From contig CAVSIZ010000009.1 of NCBI GenBank assembly GCA_963728125.1, forward strand, positions 124,001 to 188,000: a DNA stretch of 64,000 nt. The letters run 5' to 3'. A program made the position numbers and the translations under genes. Shown piece after piece: positions 33,696 to 42,115 of this stretch. The notes beneath the pieces were generated by a model. It searched no databases. It was not told where the DNA came from and saw only the letters and a list, made by a program, of their open reading frames with translations. This stretch comes from CAWDCV01 sp963728125 (lineage in GTDB: Bacteria > Actinomycetota > Actinomycetes > CAWDCV01). The first letter of the stretch is position 1; the number at the start of each line of letters is the position of its first letter.

Positions 33696-35795
33696 TCAGC
33701 CGAGAGCGTCGCGCAGGAACCGCACCTGCAGCAGCATGAGGTTCTCGGCGACGACGTCCTGCGATGCCATGTGTGTCACACCCGAGAGCGGCAGCACGCT
33801 GTGCGGGCGGCCAGCGGCGAGCAGCGCCGACGACAGGCGCAGCGTGTGCGCGGCAACGACGTTGTCGTCGGCGAGGCCGTGAATCAGCAGCAGTGGGCGC
33901 TGCAGCTGTGCAGCATCGGGCAGCAGCGAGCTGCGGTCGTACGGCTCGGCGTCCTGCGCGGGGTTGCCCAGGTAGCGCTCGCTGTAGTGCGTGTCGTACA
34001 GCCGCATGTCGGAAACCGGCGCCCCGGCGATAGCAACGTGAAACAGGTCCGGGCGCCGCAGCACGGCCAGCGCTGCGAGGTACCCGCCGAACGACCAGCC
34101 GCGGATGCCGACCCGGCTCGGATCGACGTCGTCGGGGTACGCCTCGACCACGGCCTCGAGAGCAGCCACCTGGTCCTCGAGCACCGGCGACGCTCTGTTG
34201 TGGAAGACCTCACGCTCCCACGCCCAGTCGCGACCGGGAGTACCGCGCCCGTCCGCGATGACGACCGCGAATCCCTGATCGGCGAACCACTGCGACTCGA
34301 GGTAGGCGCCGCGCCTGGCGACGACGCGCTGCCCACCCGGCCCGCCGTACGGGTCGAACAGCAGCGGCAACCGACGTGATCCGCGTTCATGGTCGCGCGG
34401 AAGGACGATCGCGGTGCGGATCTCCCGATGACCGGCGCGCAGGAACTCGACGCGGGGTGTGAGCACAGGACTGTCGGCGTACGACGGGATCTCGGCGATC
34501 ACCTGCTCGCCATCGCGGACTTCGACGCGCACGCCATCCCACGCCAGCGCCGCACTGACGACGACGTAACGCTCGCTGGAGCCGCGCCCGCTGTGCATTC
34601 CAGGCTCCTGCGTCAGCCGAACCACGTCGTCGCCACCGCGCCACGCGTACAGGTGCACCTCGGTGGGTTCGGTAGATGCTGTGAACAGCACGTCGTCGCC
34701 GACGTCCAGGACCGATCGCACTTGCAGTCCGGTGTCGGTCACCGGCTCGCCGTCCACGAGCAGCCGGCGCCAGCCATCCCGGTCTCCGACGGTCACGAGA
34801 CCACCGGCGGGTAGCCACGCCGGGACGCCGGATACCAGGGTGACCCAGTGGGGGTCGCTGTCCTCGAAGGCGAGCGCCATGCTGCCCGTCTCCACGTCGA
34901 TCGTCAGGACCTGCGACGACCGCTGGTCGCGGGTCTGCACCTGCACCAGCGGTGGTCCCGCGGCCGACCAGGCGACGCGGGCGAGGTAGGGGAAGCGGAC
35001 ACGATCCCACTCGATCTCGAACCGGTCCCCGTCCAGCCGAACGAGCCACAACGTGACCTCGGCATTGGGAGTGCCGGCGGCGGGGTAGGGCAACTCGACC
35101 GGCGCCTGCTCCGGATTCGCCGGATCGCCCAGGTACCAGCGCTGCACCGGGCTGTTGTCCACCCGTGAGACGAGCAACGCTGATCCGTCGGGCGCCCACC
35201 AGTAGCCGCGGAGCCGATCCATCTCCTCGGCGGCGACGAATTCGGCGAGTCCCCAGGTCACGTCGTCGCCATCCGGCTCGACCAGCGCGCGATCGTGCGT
35301 CCCGTCGATGTCGATGACGCGAAGTGCACCATCGACGACGTAGGCGACCTGGCGGCCCGACGGGTCTACCCGGGGATCGACCACACCCGCCGGAGTGGGC
35401 AACGCCGTGGGTGCGGGGTCCTTGCCCGGCGACAGGTCGACGACCCACAGCTGGCCGGACAGCGCAAACGCGGCGACCGTCAGGTCGTCATCGGTCGAGT
35501 AGCCCACAATGCCGCCGGCGCTTTCCCGAGCACGCTCGCGTCGCGCCCGCTCAGCAGCGGGCAGGTCCTCGTCCGCGTGTCCAAGGAGCGTGGCCGGATC
35601 AGCAACGAGCTGTTCGTCACCTTTGTCGACGTCGAGCAGCCACAAGCCCGTTCGCCGGTCGGTGCCTGATGGCGAGCGCAGGAACGCCAGCCGGTGCCCG
35701 TCGGAGGAGAACGTGAACGCGCGTGGTACGCCGAGCGTGAAGCGCAGGGTGCGCGCGCTTTGCAGGGGAAACGAGGGGCGATCGTGGTCGGTCAT
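33696..35795 (-). CDS. S9 family peptidase (prolyl oligopeptidase / DPP IV-like)
   Basis: About 699 aa, no signal peptide. N-terminal beta-propeller of the DPP IV type (to about residue 440), then an alpha/beta-hydrolase domain. Nucleophile Ser in RGWSFGGYLA, Asp in LIHGLADDNVV, His in LSGVTHMASQD. Likely cleaves short proline-containing peptides in the cytosol. Start ATG 35795 or GTG 35798. Divergent from mshB. Confidence 0.92.
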   Translation of the reverse strand: MTDHDRPSFPLQSARTLRFTLGVPRAFTFSSDGHRLAFLRSPSGTDRRTGLWLLDVDKGDEQLVADPATLLGHADEDLPAAERARRERARESAGGIVGYSTDDDLTVAAFALSGQLWVVDLSPGKDPAPTALPTPAGVVDPRVDPSGRQVAYVVDGALRVIDIDGTHDRALVEPDGDDVTWGLAEFVAAEEMDRLRGYWWAPDGSALLVSRVDNSPVQRWYLGDPANPEQAPVELPYPAAGTPNAEVTLWLVRLDGDRFEIEWDRVRFPYLARVAWSAAGPPLVQVQTRDQRSSQVLTIDVETGSMALAFEDSDPHWVTLVSGVPAWLPAGGLVTVGDRDGWRRLLVDGEPVTDTGLQVRSVLDVGDDVLFTASTEPTEVHLYAWRGGDDVVRLTQEPGMHSGRGSSERYVVVSAALAWDGVRVEVRDGEQVIAEIPSYADSPVLTPRVEFLRAGHREIRTAIVLPRDHERGSRRLPLLFDPYGGPGGQRVVARRGAYLESQWFADQGFAVVIADGRGTPGRDWAWEREVFHNRASPVLEDQVAALEAVVEAYPDDVDPSRVGIRGWSFGGYLAALAVLRRPDLFHVAIAGAPVSDMRLYDTHYSERYLGNPAQDAEPYDRSSLLPDAAQLQRPLLLIHGLADDNVVAAHTLRLSSALLAAGRPHSVLPLSGVTHMASQDVVAENLMLLQVRFLRDALG

Positions 35796-35835
35796 CACGG
35801 GGATCGATCCTGACAGGCGTGGGGAACCCGCGGAC

Positions 35836-35841
35836 TACCCT
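35836..35841 (+). promoter_or_regulatory. -10 of mshB (leaderless type)
   Basis: TACCCT ends 7 nt before GTG 35849, which supports that codon as the start of a leaderless message. Confidence 0.45.
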
Positions 35842-35848
35842 GGCCGCC

Positions 35849-36856
35849 GTGACTGTGACTCCCCCCGAAGGCCCGGGCAGCCTGAGTGTCGAGCAGGAAG
35901 TCCTCGACGAGGCCGCGGCCATCCTCGAGGAGGCTGCCGCTCCCGAGGCGGAGCAGGAGATGGACCACCTGGACACACCCCGGCGGATGCTGCTCGTGCA
36001 CGCCCATCCCGACGACGAGAGCATCAGCAACGGCGCGACGATGGCCAAGTACGCCGCCGAGGGAGCCCACGTCACTCTCATCACCTGCACGCTGGGTGAG
36101 GAAGGCGAGGTCCTCGTCCCCGAGCTGGCCCACCTCGCGGCCGACCGTGACGATGCGCTCGGACCGGTGCGTGTCCAAGAGCTGGCCACAGCCATGGAGG
36201 CGCTCGGCGTGACCGATCATCGCTTCCTCGGGGAGGCCGGCCGCTACCGCGACTCCGGTATGAAGGGATTGCCGACCAACGATCGCAGGGATGCGTTCTG
36301 GCAGGTCGACGTCGATGCCGCAGCCACCGACCTGGTGACGGTGATCCGCGAGGTCCGCCCGCAGGTGCTCATCACCTACGACGAGCGAGGCGGCTACGAC
36401 CATCCGGATCACGTCCAGGCCCATCGGGTGGCGATGCGCGCGGTCGACCTCGCGGCGGATCCCGACGTCCGTCCCGACCTCGGCGAGCCGTGGGCGATCG
36501 GCAAGGTCTACTGGACCGTGCTTCCCGAGAGCAGGCTGCGCGAGACGATGCAGGCCATTCGCGACTCCGGCATTGAGTCGGAGTTCGACTGGGCAAGCAA
36601 CGACGACGACCTGCCGTACGCCGTGCCCGATGACCAGGTGACGACCGTGATCGACGCCGTCGCGCACGTGGAAGCGAAGCTGGCGGCGATGCGTGCCCAC
36701 GCCACCCAAATCACGGTCGACGGTCCGTTCTTTGCGCTCTCGAACAGGCTCGGCAACGAGGTGTGGGCCACTGAGTACTACCGCCTGGTCCGAGGCGAGC
36801 TCGGTGCTCACCGCGACGCCGACGGTCGCGAGACGGACCTGTTCGACGCGATATAG
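35849..36856 (+). CDS. mshB: Mycothiol deacetylase MshB (GlcNAc-Ins deacetylase)
   Basis: About 335 aa. Zn-dependent enzyme that deacetylates GlcNAc-inositol in mycothiol synthesis, the main low-molecular thiol of actinobacteria. Metal site LLVHAHPDDESISNGATM and YDERGGYDHPDHVQAHRVAM; other family parts FLGEAGRYRDSGMKGLP and SNRLGNEVWATEYYRLVRG. GTG 35849 is chosen for its -10; ATG 35960 with GGAG 6 nt upstream gives the usual N-terminus and would drop a 37-residue acidic extension. Matches Rv1170. Confidence 0.93.
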   Translation: MTVTPPEGPGSLSVEQEVLDEAAAILEEAAAPEAEQEMDHLDTPRRMLLVHAHPDDESISNGATMAKYAAEGAHVTLITCTLGEEGEVLVPELAHLAADRDDALGPVRVQELATAMEALGVTDHRFLGEAGRYRDSGMKGLPTNDRRDAFWQVDVDAAATDLVTVIREVRPQVLITYDERGGYDHPDHVQAHRVAMRAVDLAADPDVRPDLGEPWAIGKVYWTVLPESRLRETMQAIRDSGIESEFDWASNDDDLPYAVPDDQVTTVIDAVAHVEAKLAAMRAHATQITVDGPFFALSNRLGNEVWATEYYRLVRGELGAHRDADGRETDLFDAI

Positions 36857-36867
36857 CCGCCGCGCGC

Positions 36868-37920
36868 ATGGAGCCGGCCGCCTGGATCCTGCACGTCGAC
36901 CTCGATCAGTTCATCGCCGCGGTCGAGGTGCTGCGCCGCCCCGAACTGCGCGGCCGGCCGGTCGTCGTCGGCGGCTCCGGCGACCCGACGCAGCCGCGGA
37001 TGGTGGTCGCCACCGCGTCGTACGAGGCGCGCGAGTACGGCGTCCACTCCGGCATGCCGTTGCGGACGGCGTACCGCCGCTGCCCTCAGGCTGTGTACCT
37101 GCCGACGGACGCTGCCGCTTACGAGGCGGCGTCGGCACGGGTCATGGCCACGCTGCGCCGGTTTCCGGTGGTCGTCGAGGTGTGGGGTTGGGACGAGGCA
37201 TTCCTTGGTGCCCGTACCAACGACCCAGAAGCGCTCGCCATGCAGCTGCGGGCGGCCGTCCTCGAGGAGACCGGGCTGTCCTGCTCGGTCGGCATCGGTG
37301 ACAACAAGCAGCGCGCCAAGCTGGCGACTGGATTTGCCAAGCCGGCCGGCATCTTCCGGCTCACGGCCGAGAACTGGGTGCCGCTGATGGCCCACCGGCC
37401 GACCGAGGCGCTGTGGGGCATCGGGCGCAAGACTGCGACCAAGCTCGCCGTTCTCGGTTTGGGAACGGTTGCGGAGTTGGCGCAAGCCGACCCGGATGAC
37501 CTTGCCGCGAAGTTCGGCCCGTCGACCGGTCCGTGGCTGCGACAGCTGGCGCGCGGGGATGGCAGCACGACCGTGAGCGACGCGCCATGGATTGCCCGCT
37601 CGCGCAGCCACGAGACCACGTTTGCCCAGGATCTCGCCGACCGAGCCGATATCGAGGCGCAGCTCGTCAGGCTGACGCGTGAGTTGGTGGCCGAGGCGGT
37701 GACGCCTGACCGGCCGGTGGCGCGGGTCGCCGTCAAGGTCCGCTTCGTGCCGTTCTTCACCCAGACCCGCATCACGACCCTGCCCGCTCCGACCGTCGAC
37801 GGCGCCGAGATCGAGCAGGCGGCGTTGCGCGTGCTCGATCGGTTCGAGCACACCCGGCCGGTCCGCCTGCTCGGGGTTCGCGTCGAGTACGTCCCCGCAC
37901 CCTCGAACCCGACGCCATGA
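36868..37920 (+). CDS. dinB: DNA polymerase IV (Y family, DinB)
   Basis: 350 aa. Error-prone translesion polymerase. Palm motif WILHVDLDQFIAAVEVL with the first metal Asp, VVATASYEAREYGVHSGMPL in the fingers, second catalytic acids in VEVWGWDEAFLGA (most DinB have SIDEAY here), thumb HhH ALWGIGRKTATKLAVLGLGT and a little-finger domain. No classic C-terminal beta-clamp motif is obvious. ATG start 11 nt after mshB. Confidence 0.92.
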   Translation: MEPAAWILHVDLDQFIAAVEVLRRPELRGRPVVVGGSGDPTQPRMVVATASYEAREYGVHSGMPLRTAYRRCPQAVYLPTDAAAYEAASARVMATLRRFPVVVEVWGWDEAFLGARTNDPEALAMQLRAAVLEETGLSCSVGIGDNKQRAKLATGFAKPAGIFRLTAENWVPLMAHRPTEALWGIGRKTATKLAVLGLGTVAELAQADPDDLAAKFGPSTGPWLRQLARGDGSTTVSDAPWIARSRSHETTFAQDLADRADIEAQLVRLTRELVAEAVTPDRPVARVAVKVRFVPFFTQTRITTLPAPTVDGAEIEQAALRVLDRFEHTRPVRLLGVRVEYVPAPSNPTP

Positions 37921-37925
37921 TCGTT

Positions 37926-37984
37926 CTCCAACAACGGATGCGGATCTGGCGCGCTGGCGGTCAGAAACCCATCCGTTGTTGGAG
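37926..37984 (+). repeat. Long intergenic inverted repeat
   Basis: Perfect 15-bp arms CTCCAACAACGGATG (37926-37940) and its complement (37970-37984) around 29 nt, just after the dinB stop. CCATGATCGTT (37915-37925), which abuts it, also occurs in the arm of the repeat at 63589. May end dinB transcription. Confidence 0.6.
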
Positions 37985-38056
37985 GAATGACCAGGTGTCC
38001 GCCCACGGCGTACGGCATTCGGGTATCGCCGCGCGGTTCCGCGACGTTGCCTGGGC

Positions 38057-39040
38057 ATGAACGACCGGGATGGGTACCCCGCGGACAGCAATGAGGCGGG
38101 GTCCAACATCCACGACGAAGAGCCGCTCGACGCGTACTCGCGGGTGGTCTCCTCGGTGGCGGCGTTGCTGCTGCGATCGGTGGCGAGCCTGCGAGTCAAG
38201 GGCAACCGCGGTGAGGGAGCCGGGTCGGCGGTGGCGTTAACCGATGACGGCTTCCTCATCACCAGCGCCCACGTCGTGGAGGGAGCAGACAGCGGAACCG
38301 CTGCCTTCACCGACGGTGAGCAGTCGTCGTTCGACGTCGTGGGCCGCGACCGGCTCTCCGATCTGGCGGTGCTGCGCACCCGCGGCGCCGAACCGGTGCC
38401 GGCTCGGATGGGCGATGCCGAACGCCTCGTCGTTGGTCAGCTGGTGGTCGCCGTCGGCAACCCGCTCGGTCTTGCTGGGTCAGTGACGGCCGGCGTCGTC
38501 AGCGGGCTCGGTCGCTCGATCCCGACCCGCTCGGGACGCAACATCCGACTCGTCGATGACGTCATTCAGACCGACGCCGCGCTCAACCCCGGCAACTCCG
38601 GCGGTGCGCTGGCCGATTCGACCGGCCGGGTGGTCGGCATCAACACCGCTGTCGCCGGCATGGGGCTCGGCCTCGCCATCCCGGTCAACTCGACCACGCA
38701 GGGCATCCTCGCGTCGCTCATGACGGACGGGCGAGTACGACGGGCGTGGCTCGGCGTCGCGGGCGGACCGTTCCCGCTGCCGCCGCAGCTGGCGGAGCGG
38801 ACCGGTCAGCTCGAGGGATTGCGCATCAGTCAGGTCGTGCCCGGCTCTCCCGCGGCGAAGTCCGGACTCAAGGTGGGCGACATCATCCTCAGCGCTGACG
38901 GACGGAGCATGCTGCAGGTCCAGCATCTGCAGCGCTTGATGCTCGGCGCCGACGCGATCGGCCGCACGCTGCCCGTGACCGTCATTCGCAGCGGCGCGAT
39001 GGTCGACGTCCTCGCAGTGTTGGACGAGTTGCGTGACTGA
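38057..39040 (+). CDS. Trypsin-like S1C protease with PDZ domain, no export signal
   Basis: 327 aa HtrA/DegP-type protease. Triad: His in LITSAHVVEGAD, Asp in RLSDLAVLRT, Ser in ALNPGNSGGAL; one PDZ domain (GLRISQVVPGSPAAKSGLKV). Unlike the second copy at 58062 it lacks a signal peptide or membrane span, the N-terminus being acidic and hydrophilic, so it should work in the cytosol. ATG 38057. Confidence 0.9.
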   Translation: MNDRDGYPADSNEAGSNIHDEEPLDAYSRVVSSVAALLLRSVASLRVKGNRGEGAGSAVALTDDGFLITSAHVVEGADSGTAAFTDGEQSSFDVVGRDRLSDLAVLRTRGAEPVPARMGDAERLVVGQLVVAVGNPLGLAGSVTAGVVSGLGRSIPTRSGRNIRLVDDVIQTDAALNPGNSGGALADSTGRVVGINTAVAGMGLGLAIPVNSTTQGILASLMTDGRVRRAWLGVAGGPFPLPPQLAERTGQLEGLRISQVVPGSPAAKSGLKVGDIILSADGRSMLQVQHLQRLMLGADAIGRTLPVTVIRSGAMVDVLAVLDELRD

Positions 39041-39049
39041 GCCACGTCC

Positions 39050-39055
39050 TAGTCT
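39050..39055 (+). promoter_or_regulatory. -10 of the 39062 gene (leaderless type)
   Basis: TAGTCT ends 6 nt before the GTG start at 39062. Confidence 0.5.
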
Positions 39056-39061
39056 GGCGCG

Positions 39062-39451
39062 GTGCGACGCGCCCGGGGACTTCTCGTCGTGCTCGGGCTC
39101 GCAGCGATGGGTGCGGTGATCGGCATCGTCGGCGCGTTCGTGCAGGCGATCACCCTCTCGCTCGGCGACGTGCGGCTGCCGATCGGTGCAGTCGTGGCGG
39201 TCGCGGTGATTGCCGTGGCTGCTCGAGCAGGCGCCGTCCTTGCCCACTCCCGCGCAGGCGCCATCGCGGTCGCTATCGGGTGGGCGCTTCCGGTGCTGTG
39301 GATGAGCGCTTTTCCCACGTCCGAGGGCGATGTCATCCTCGCGTCGACGACGAGTGCCCTGATATTCGTTTACGGCGGCGTGCTTGCAGCGACCTTCGCG
39401 GTCGTGCTGCCCGTGCGCCCGCTGCGTTCCGCCGACGAGGCGCGTCCGTGA
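39062..39451 (+). CDS. DUF6113-like membrane protein
   Basis: 129 aa, almost entirely four hydrophobic spans (GLLVVLGLAAMGAVIGIVGA, LPIGAVVAVAVIAVAARAG, GAIAVAIGWALPVLWMSAF, LIFVYGGVLAATFAVVLPV). Function unknown; such a protein lies next to mshB in several actinobacteria. Its TGA overlaps the GTG of the flavin reductase gene. Confidence 0.75.
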   Translation: MRRARGLLVVLGLAAMGAVIGIVGAFVQAITLSLGDVRLPIGAVVAVAVIAVAARAGAVLAHSRAGAIAVAIGWALPVLWMSAFPTSEGDVILASTTSALIFVYGGVLAATFAVVLPVRPLRSADEARP

Positions 39452-39963
39452 GTCTCGAGGGCGACGGTCAGCCCGTGAGACCGACAATTCTCGACTTTCG
39501 CCGCACCCTCGCTCGGTACGCCACCGGAGTCACAGTCGTGACGACCCGCGTCGACGGGGTCGACCATGCGATGACTGCGAACTCGTTCACGTCGGTCTCG
39601 CTCGACCCGATGCTCGTGCTCGTCTGCGTCGAGCGCAGCGTGCGGTTCCACGACGCCGTGCTCAAGTCGGGTCTGTGGGCGGTGTCGGTGCTCGGCGCGG
39701 ACGACCGCGAGGCGGCGGAGTGGTTCGCGCTGCGCGGGCGGCCGCTGACCGGTCAGCTGGAGCGCTTCTCGCACATCCGCGGACCGCTGACGGACGCCGC
39801 AGTGCTGTCGTCAGCGATGGCAAGCCTCGAGGTACGCACAACGGCAATCCACGATGGCGGCGACCACGACATCGTGGTCGGCGAGGTGTTGGCCCTGGGA
39901 CGCGCACCACAACCCGGGCGGCCGCTGCTGTACTTCGACAGCGGGTACCGGGAACTGCGCTAA
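39448..39963 (+). CDS. Flavin reductase family protein (FMN-binding split barrel)
   Basis: 171 aa. FMN-binding fold of NAD(P)H:flavin oxidoreductases that supply reduced flavin to monooxygenases. Motifs FRRTLARYATGVTVVTTRVD, MTANSFTSVSLDPMLVLVCV, GLWAVSVLGADD and HDIVVGEVLALG. GTG 39448 overlaps the upstream stop. Confidence 0.88.
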   Translation: MSLEGDGQPVRPTILDFRRTLARYATGVTVVTTRVDGVDHAMTANSFTSVSLDPMLVLVCVERSVRFHDAVLKSGLWAVSVLGADDREAAEWFALRGRPLTGQLERFSHIRGPLTDAAVLSSAMASLEVRTTAIHDGGDHDIVVGEVLALGRAPQPGRPLLYFDSGYRELR

Positions 39964-39966
39964 CCG

Positions 39967-40200
39967 ATGCAGGATGCAGGTATGAGGACGCGCCGCTTCG
40001 GATTGCTCTCCCTGCTGCTCGTGCCGATCGGCGTCGTCGCCGGCCTGATCCGGCGGCGCCGTCGTACCCGTCCTGGCGGTGGTTTCGGTGGCGGCCGCGG
40101 GGGCCCGGACGCGGGCGTGCGAGAACCCCGCCGCCCAAAGCCCTCCACGCCCGCCATGGCCGCAGCGCTACCACTCGAGACCGCCGACTCCGCCCGCTGA
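39967..40200 (+). CDS. Small putative membrane protein
   Basis: 77 aa from ATG 39967, or 72 from ATG 39982. One hydrophobic span (LLSLLLVPIGVVAGLI), a run of arginines, then a Gly-rich and Pro-rich tail. Not recognised. It fills the gap between the flavin reductase and the convergent DUF192 gene, with only weak support as a real gene. Confidence 0.4.
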   Translation: MQDAGMRTRRFGLLSLLLVPIGVVAGLIRRRRRTRPGGGFGGGRGGPDAGVREPRRPKPSTPAMAAALPLETADSAR

Positions 40201-40203
40201 CGA

Positions 40204-40718
40204 TCAAGAACTCGCCGCCGGCGGTGGCGGATCGAACGTGACCGCATCGCCGGGTTCCACGCCAGCGTCGGTGAACCAGCCACCCGGCGCTTCAACCGCG
40301 AGCGTGTACGGCCCGTCGGCCGGGTAACGCTCGCATTCGGCGGGCATCGTCGCGCGACATGGCGTCATCTCCGCCACGCTCACCACCCGGTCGACATCGA
40401 CGAAGGCGATGGACAGCGGAACAAGCGTCTGCCACATGTAGAAGCTCGAGCCGCTCGGGCCGGCAAACACGAACAGCATGCCGGTGCCGTCCGGGAGCGT
40501 GGGCCGATTCATGAGACCGAGGCCGCGCTCGGCGGGGGTGGCAGCGATCTCCGCCCGGATCTCTGGTGCGTCTCCGACACGGACCAGCGTTGTCGGGCCC
40601 GTCGGCGTTGCAGCGGACGACTCGAGTGCGGCCGGCGGGGCGGCGCGTCGTCGCCTGGCGCGCACGCACAGAGCACGAGCAGCGCGAGGCCGGCGGTGAT
40701 CCGACGGGCGCCCCTCAT
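40204..40718 (-). pseudogene. DUF192 lipoprotein (frameshifted)
   Basis: About 170 aa when repaired. Lipoprotein signal (ITAGLALLVLCACAPGDD) in one frame and the DUF192 domain in another: LVRVGDAPEIRAEIAATPAE, RGLGLMNRPTLPDGTGMLFV, FYMWQTLVPLSIAFVD and AEMTPC. One base is missing in the G run 40637-40640 (C run on the coding strand). DUF192 proteins are small secreted beta proteins of unknown role. ATG 40718 overlaps the GNAT stop. Confidence 0.8.
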
Positions 40719-41677
40719 CCGGCATCGCCCTGCACGCGGTAGTGGTAGCGGTGGTGCGTCGTGAAGCCGATCCGCTCGTACAGGCGGATCGCGGGGACGT
40801 TGCCCTCCTCGACCTGCAGATAAGCCCGCCGCGCTCCGAGCTGCCACGCCTGCGTGAGGAGCTGACGTCCCACTGCGGTGGCAATGCCACGTCGCCGCCA
40901 TCCCGGATCGACATCGACCGCGCTGACGCCGGCCCAGCGGTCGTCGACGGCGACCCTGCCGATCGCAACCAGCCGTCCGTCGTCGCGCATCTCGGCGAAC
41001 CGTACGCGGGGATGACTCGCGATGACCGCGCGGGCCGTCGGGTGCAGCGCCGCGCCATCGCGGTACATCGCCAGCCACTCCTCGGACGGCACCGTCGACG
41101 TGGTCACCGGCGGCAGGGTCGGAGCCGTCAGCGCGGAAACGGCCACGATCGCGGGTGCCATCGACGCCGTCTGGACGAGCACCGCACCGTACCGCCGCTT
41201 CGGTTCGACCCAGCCACGCTCGGCGAGCTCGAGATCGAGGGGGGAGTCGATCTCGAGGAGAAACCGCGCTGGCAGGTCTCGCTCTTCGTACCAGCGAATG
41301 GCGACCGACAGCGCCTCGTCGAGCGGCATGCCTGGTGAGCCGAGCGGCAGCACCGAGTTCGCGCGACCGGTGAAGCCGTCGGCGGCGCGCAGCCACCACC
41401 TGCCTATCCACGCGGTCTCTGGGCTAGGCCATCCACGGGCCGCGATCTCCTCGAGCTCGGCCACCGTCACCGGTACCTCGGCTCGCGTGGCGGTTACTAG
41501 CCGGGCCGCAACGATGGAGTCTCGGGGCACCGATGCCGTCGACCCGTCCGCGCGACGTACCACCAGCTGCTCATCCGAACACTCGATAAGCTGTCCCACG
41601 ACGTCGCTGAGATGGCTGGCGGTGCGGCGCCGAATGGTGACCCGCCTGCCGACGTCTTCCGCGGTGAGGTGTGACAA
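40715..41677 (-). CDS. GNAT family N-acetyltransferase
   Basis: 320 aa. N-terminal region SHLTAEDVGRRVTIRRRTAS with a small barrel (IECSDEQLVVRRADGSTASV), then two GNAT-like halves; the C-terminal one has the acetyl-CoA loop VDVDPGWRRRGIATAVGRQL and LQVEEGNVPAIRLYERIGF. Start TTG 41677 because GGAGGT lies 5 nt upstream and homologues begin with SHLT. Divergent from fdxA. Substrate unknown. Confidence 0.87.
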   Translation of the reverse strand: MSHLTAEDVGRRVTIRRRTASHLSDVVGQLIECSDEQLVVRRADGSTASVPRDSIVAARLVTATRAEVPVTVAELEEIAARGWPSPETAWIGRWWLRAADGFTGRANSVLPLGSPGMPLDEALSVAIRWYEERDLPARFLLEIDSPLDLELAERGWVEPKRRYGAVLVQTASMAPAIVAVSALTAPTLPPVTTSTVPSEEWLAMYRDGAALHPTARAVIASHPRVRFAEMRDDGRLVAIGRVAVDDRWAGVSAVDVDPGWRRRGIATAVGRQLLTQAWQLGARRAYLQVEEGNVPAIRLYERIGFTTHHRYHYRVQGDAG

Positions 41678-41782
41678 AGTCCACCTCCGGGTGCATGGCC
41701 ATCTAGGGTTCGCGGGGGAGTACTGAATACTAGGAACAGGCTGACTAGGGCGTAGCCAGTACGGCTTGGAAGGACGGCAACA

Positions 41783-42109
41783 ATGACCTACGTCATCGCG
41801 CAGCCCTGTGTGGATCTTCTCGACAAGGCCTGCATCGAAGAGTGCCCGGTCGACTGCATCTACGAGGGCGCCCGGATGCTCTATATCCACCCCGACGAGT
41901 GCGTGGACTGCGGGGCCTGCGAACCGGTCTGCCCGGTCGAGGCGATCTTCTACGAAGACGACACTCCCGAGCAGTGGAAGGACTACTACAAGGCCAACGT
42001 GGAGTTCTTCGACGATCTCGGGTCACCGGGCGGGGCGTCCAAGCTCGGCAAGATCGACAAGGATCATCCGCTCATCGAGGCGTTGCCGCCGCAGGACCAT
42101 GACCACTGA
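41783..42109 (+). CDS. fdxA: 7Fe ferredoxin FdxA
   Basis: 108 aa. N-terminal part with a [3Fe-4S]-type set (CVDLLDKACIEECPVDC) and a [4Fe-4S] set (CVDCGACEPVCP), then the long C-terminal helix region (WKDYYKANVEFFDDLGSP) typical of actinobacterial 7Fe ferredoxins. Low-potential electron carrier. ATG with GGAAGGA upstream. Same place as fdxC (Rv1177), directly before dapC. Confidence 0.96.
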   Translation: MTYVIAQPCVDLLDKACIEECPVDCIYEGARMLYIHPDECVDCGACEPVCPVEAIFYEDDTPEQWKDYYKANVEFFDDLGSPGGASKLGKIDKDHPLIEALPPQDHDH

Positions 42110-42115
42110 GCTGAG

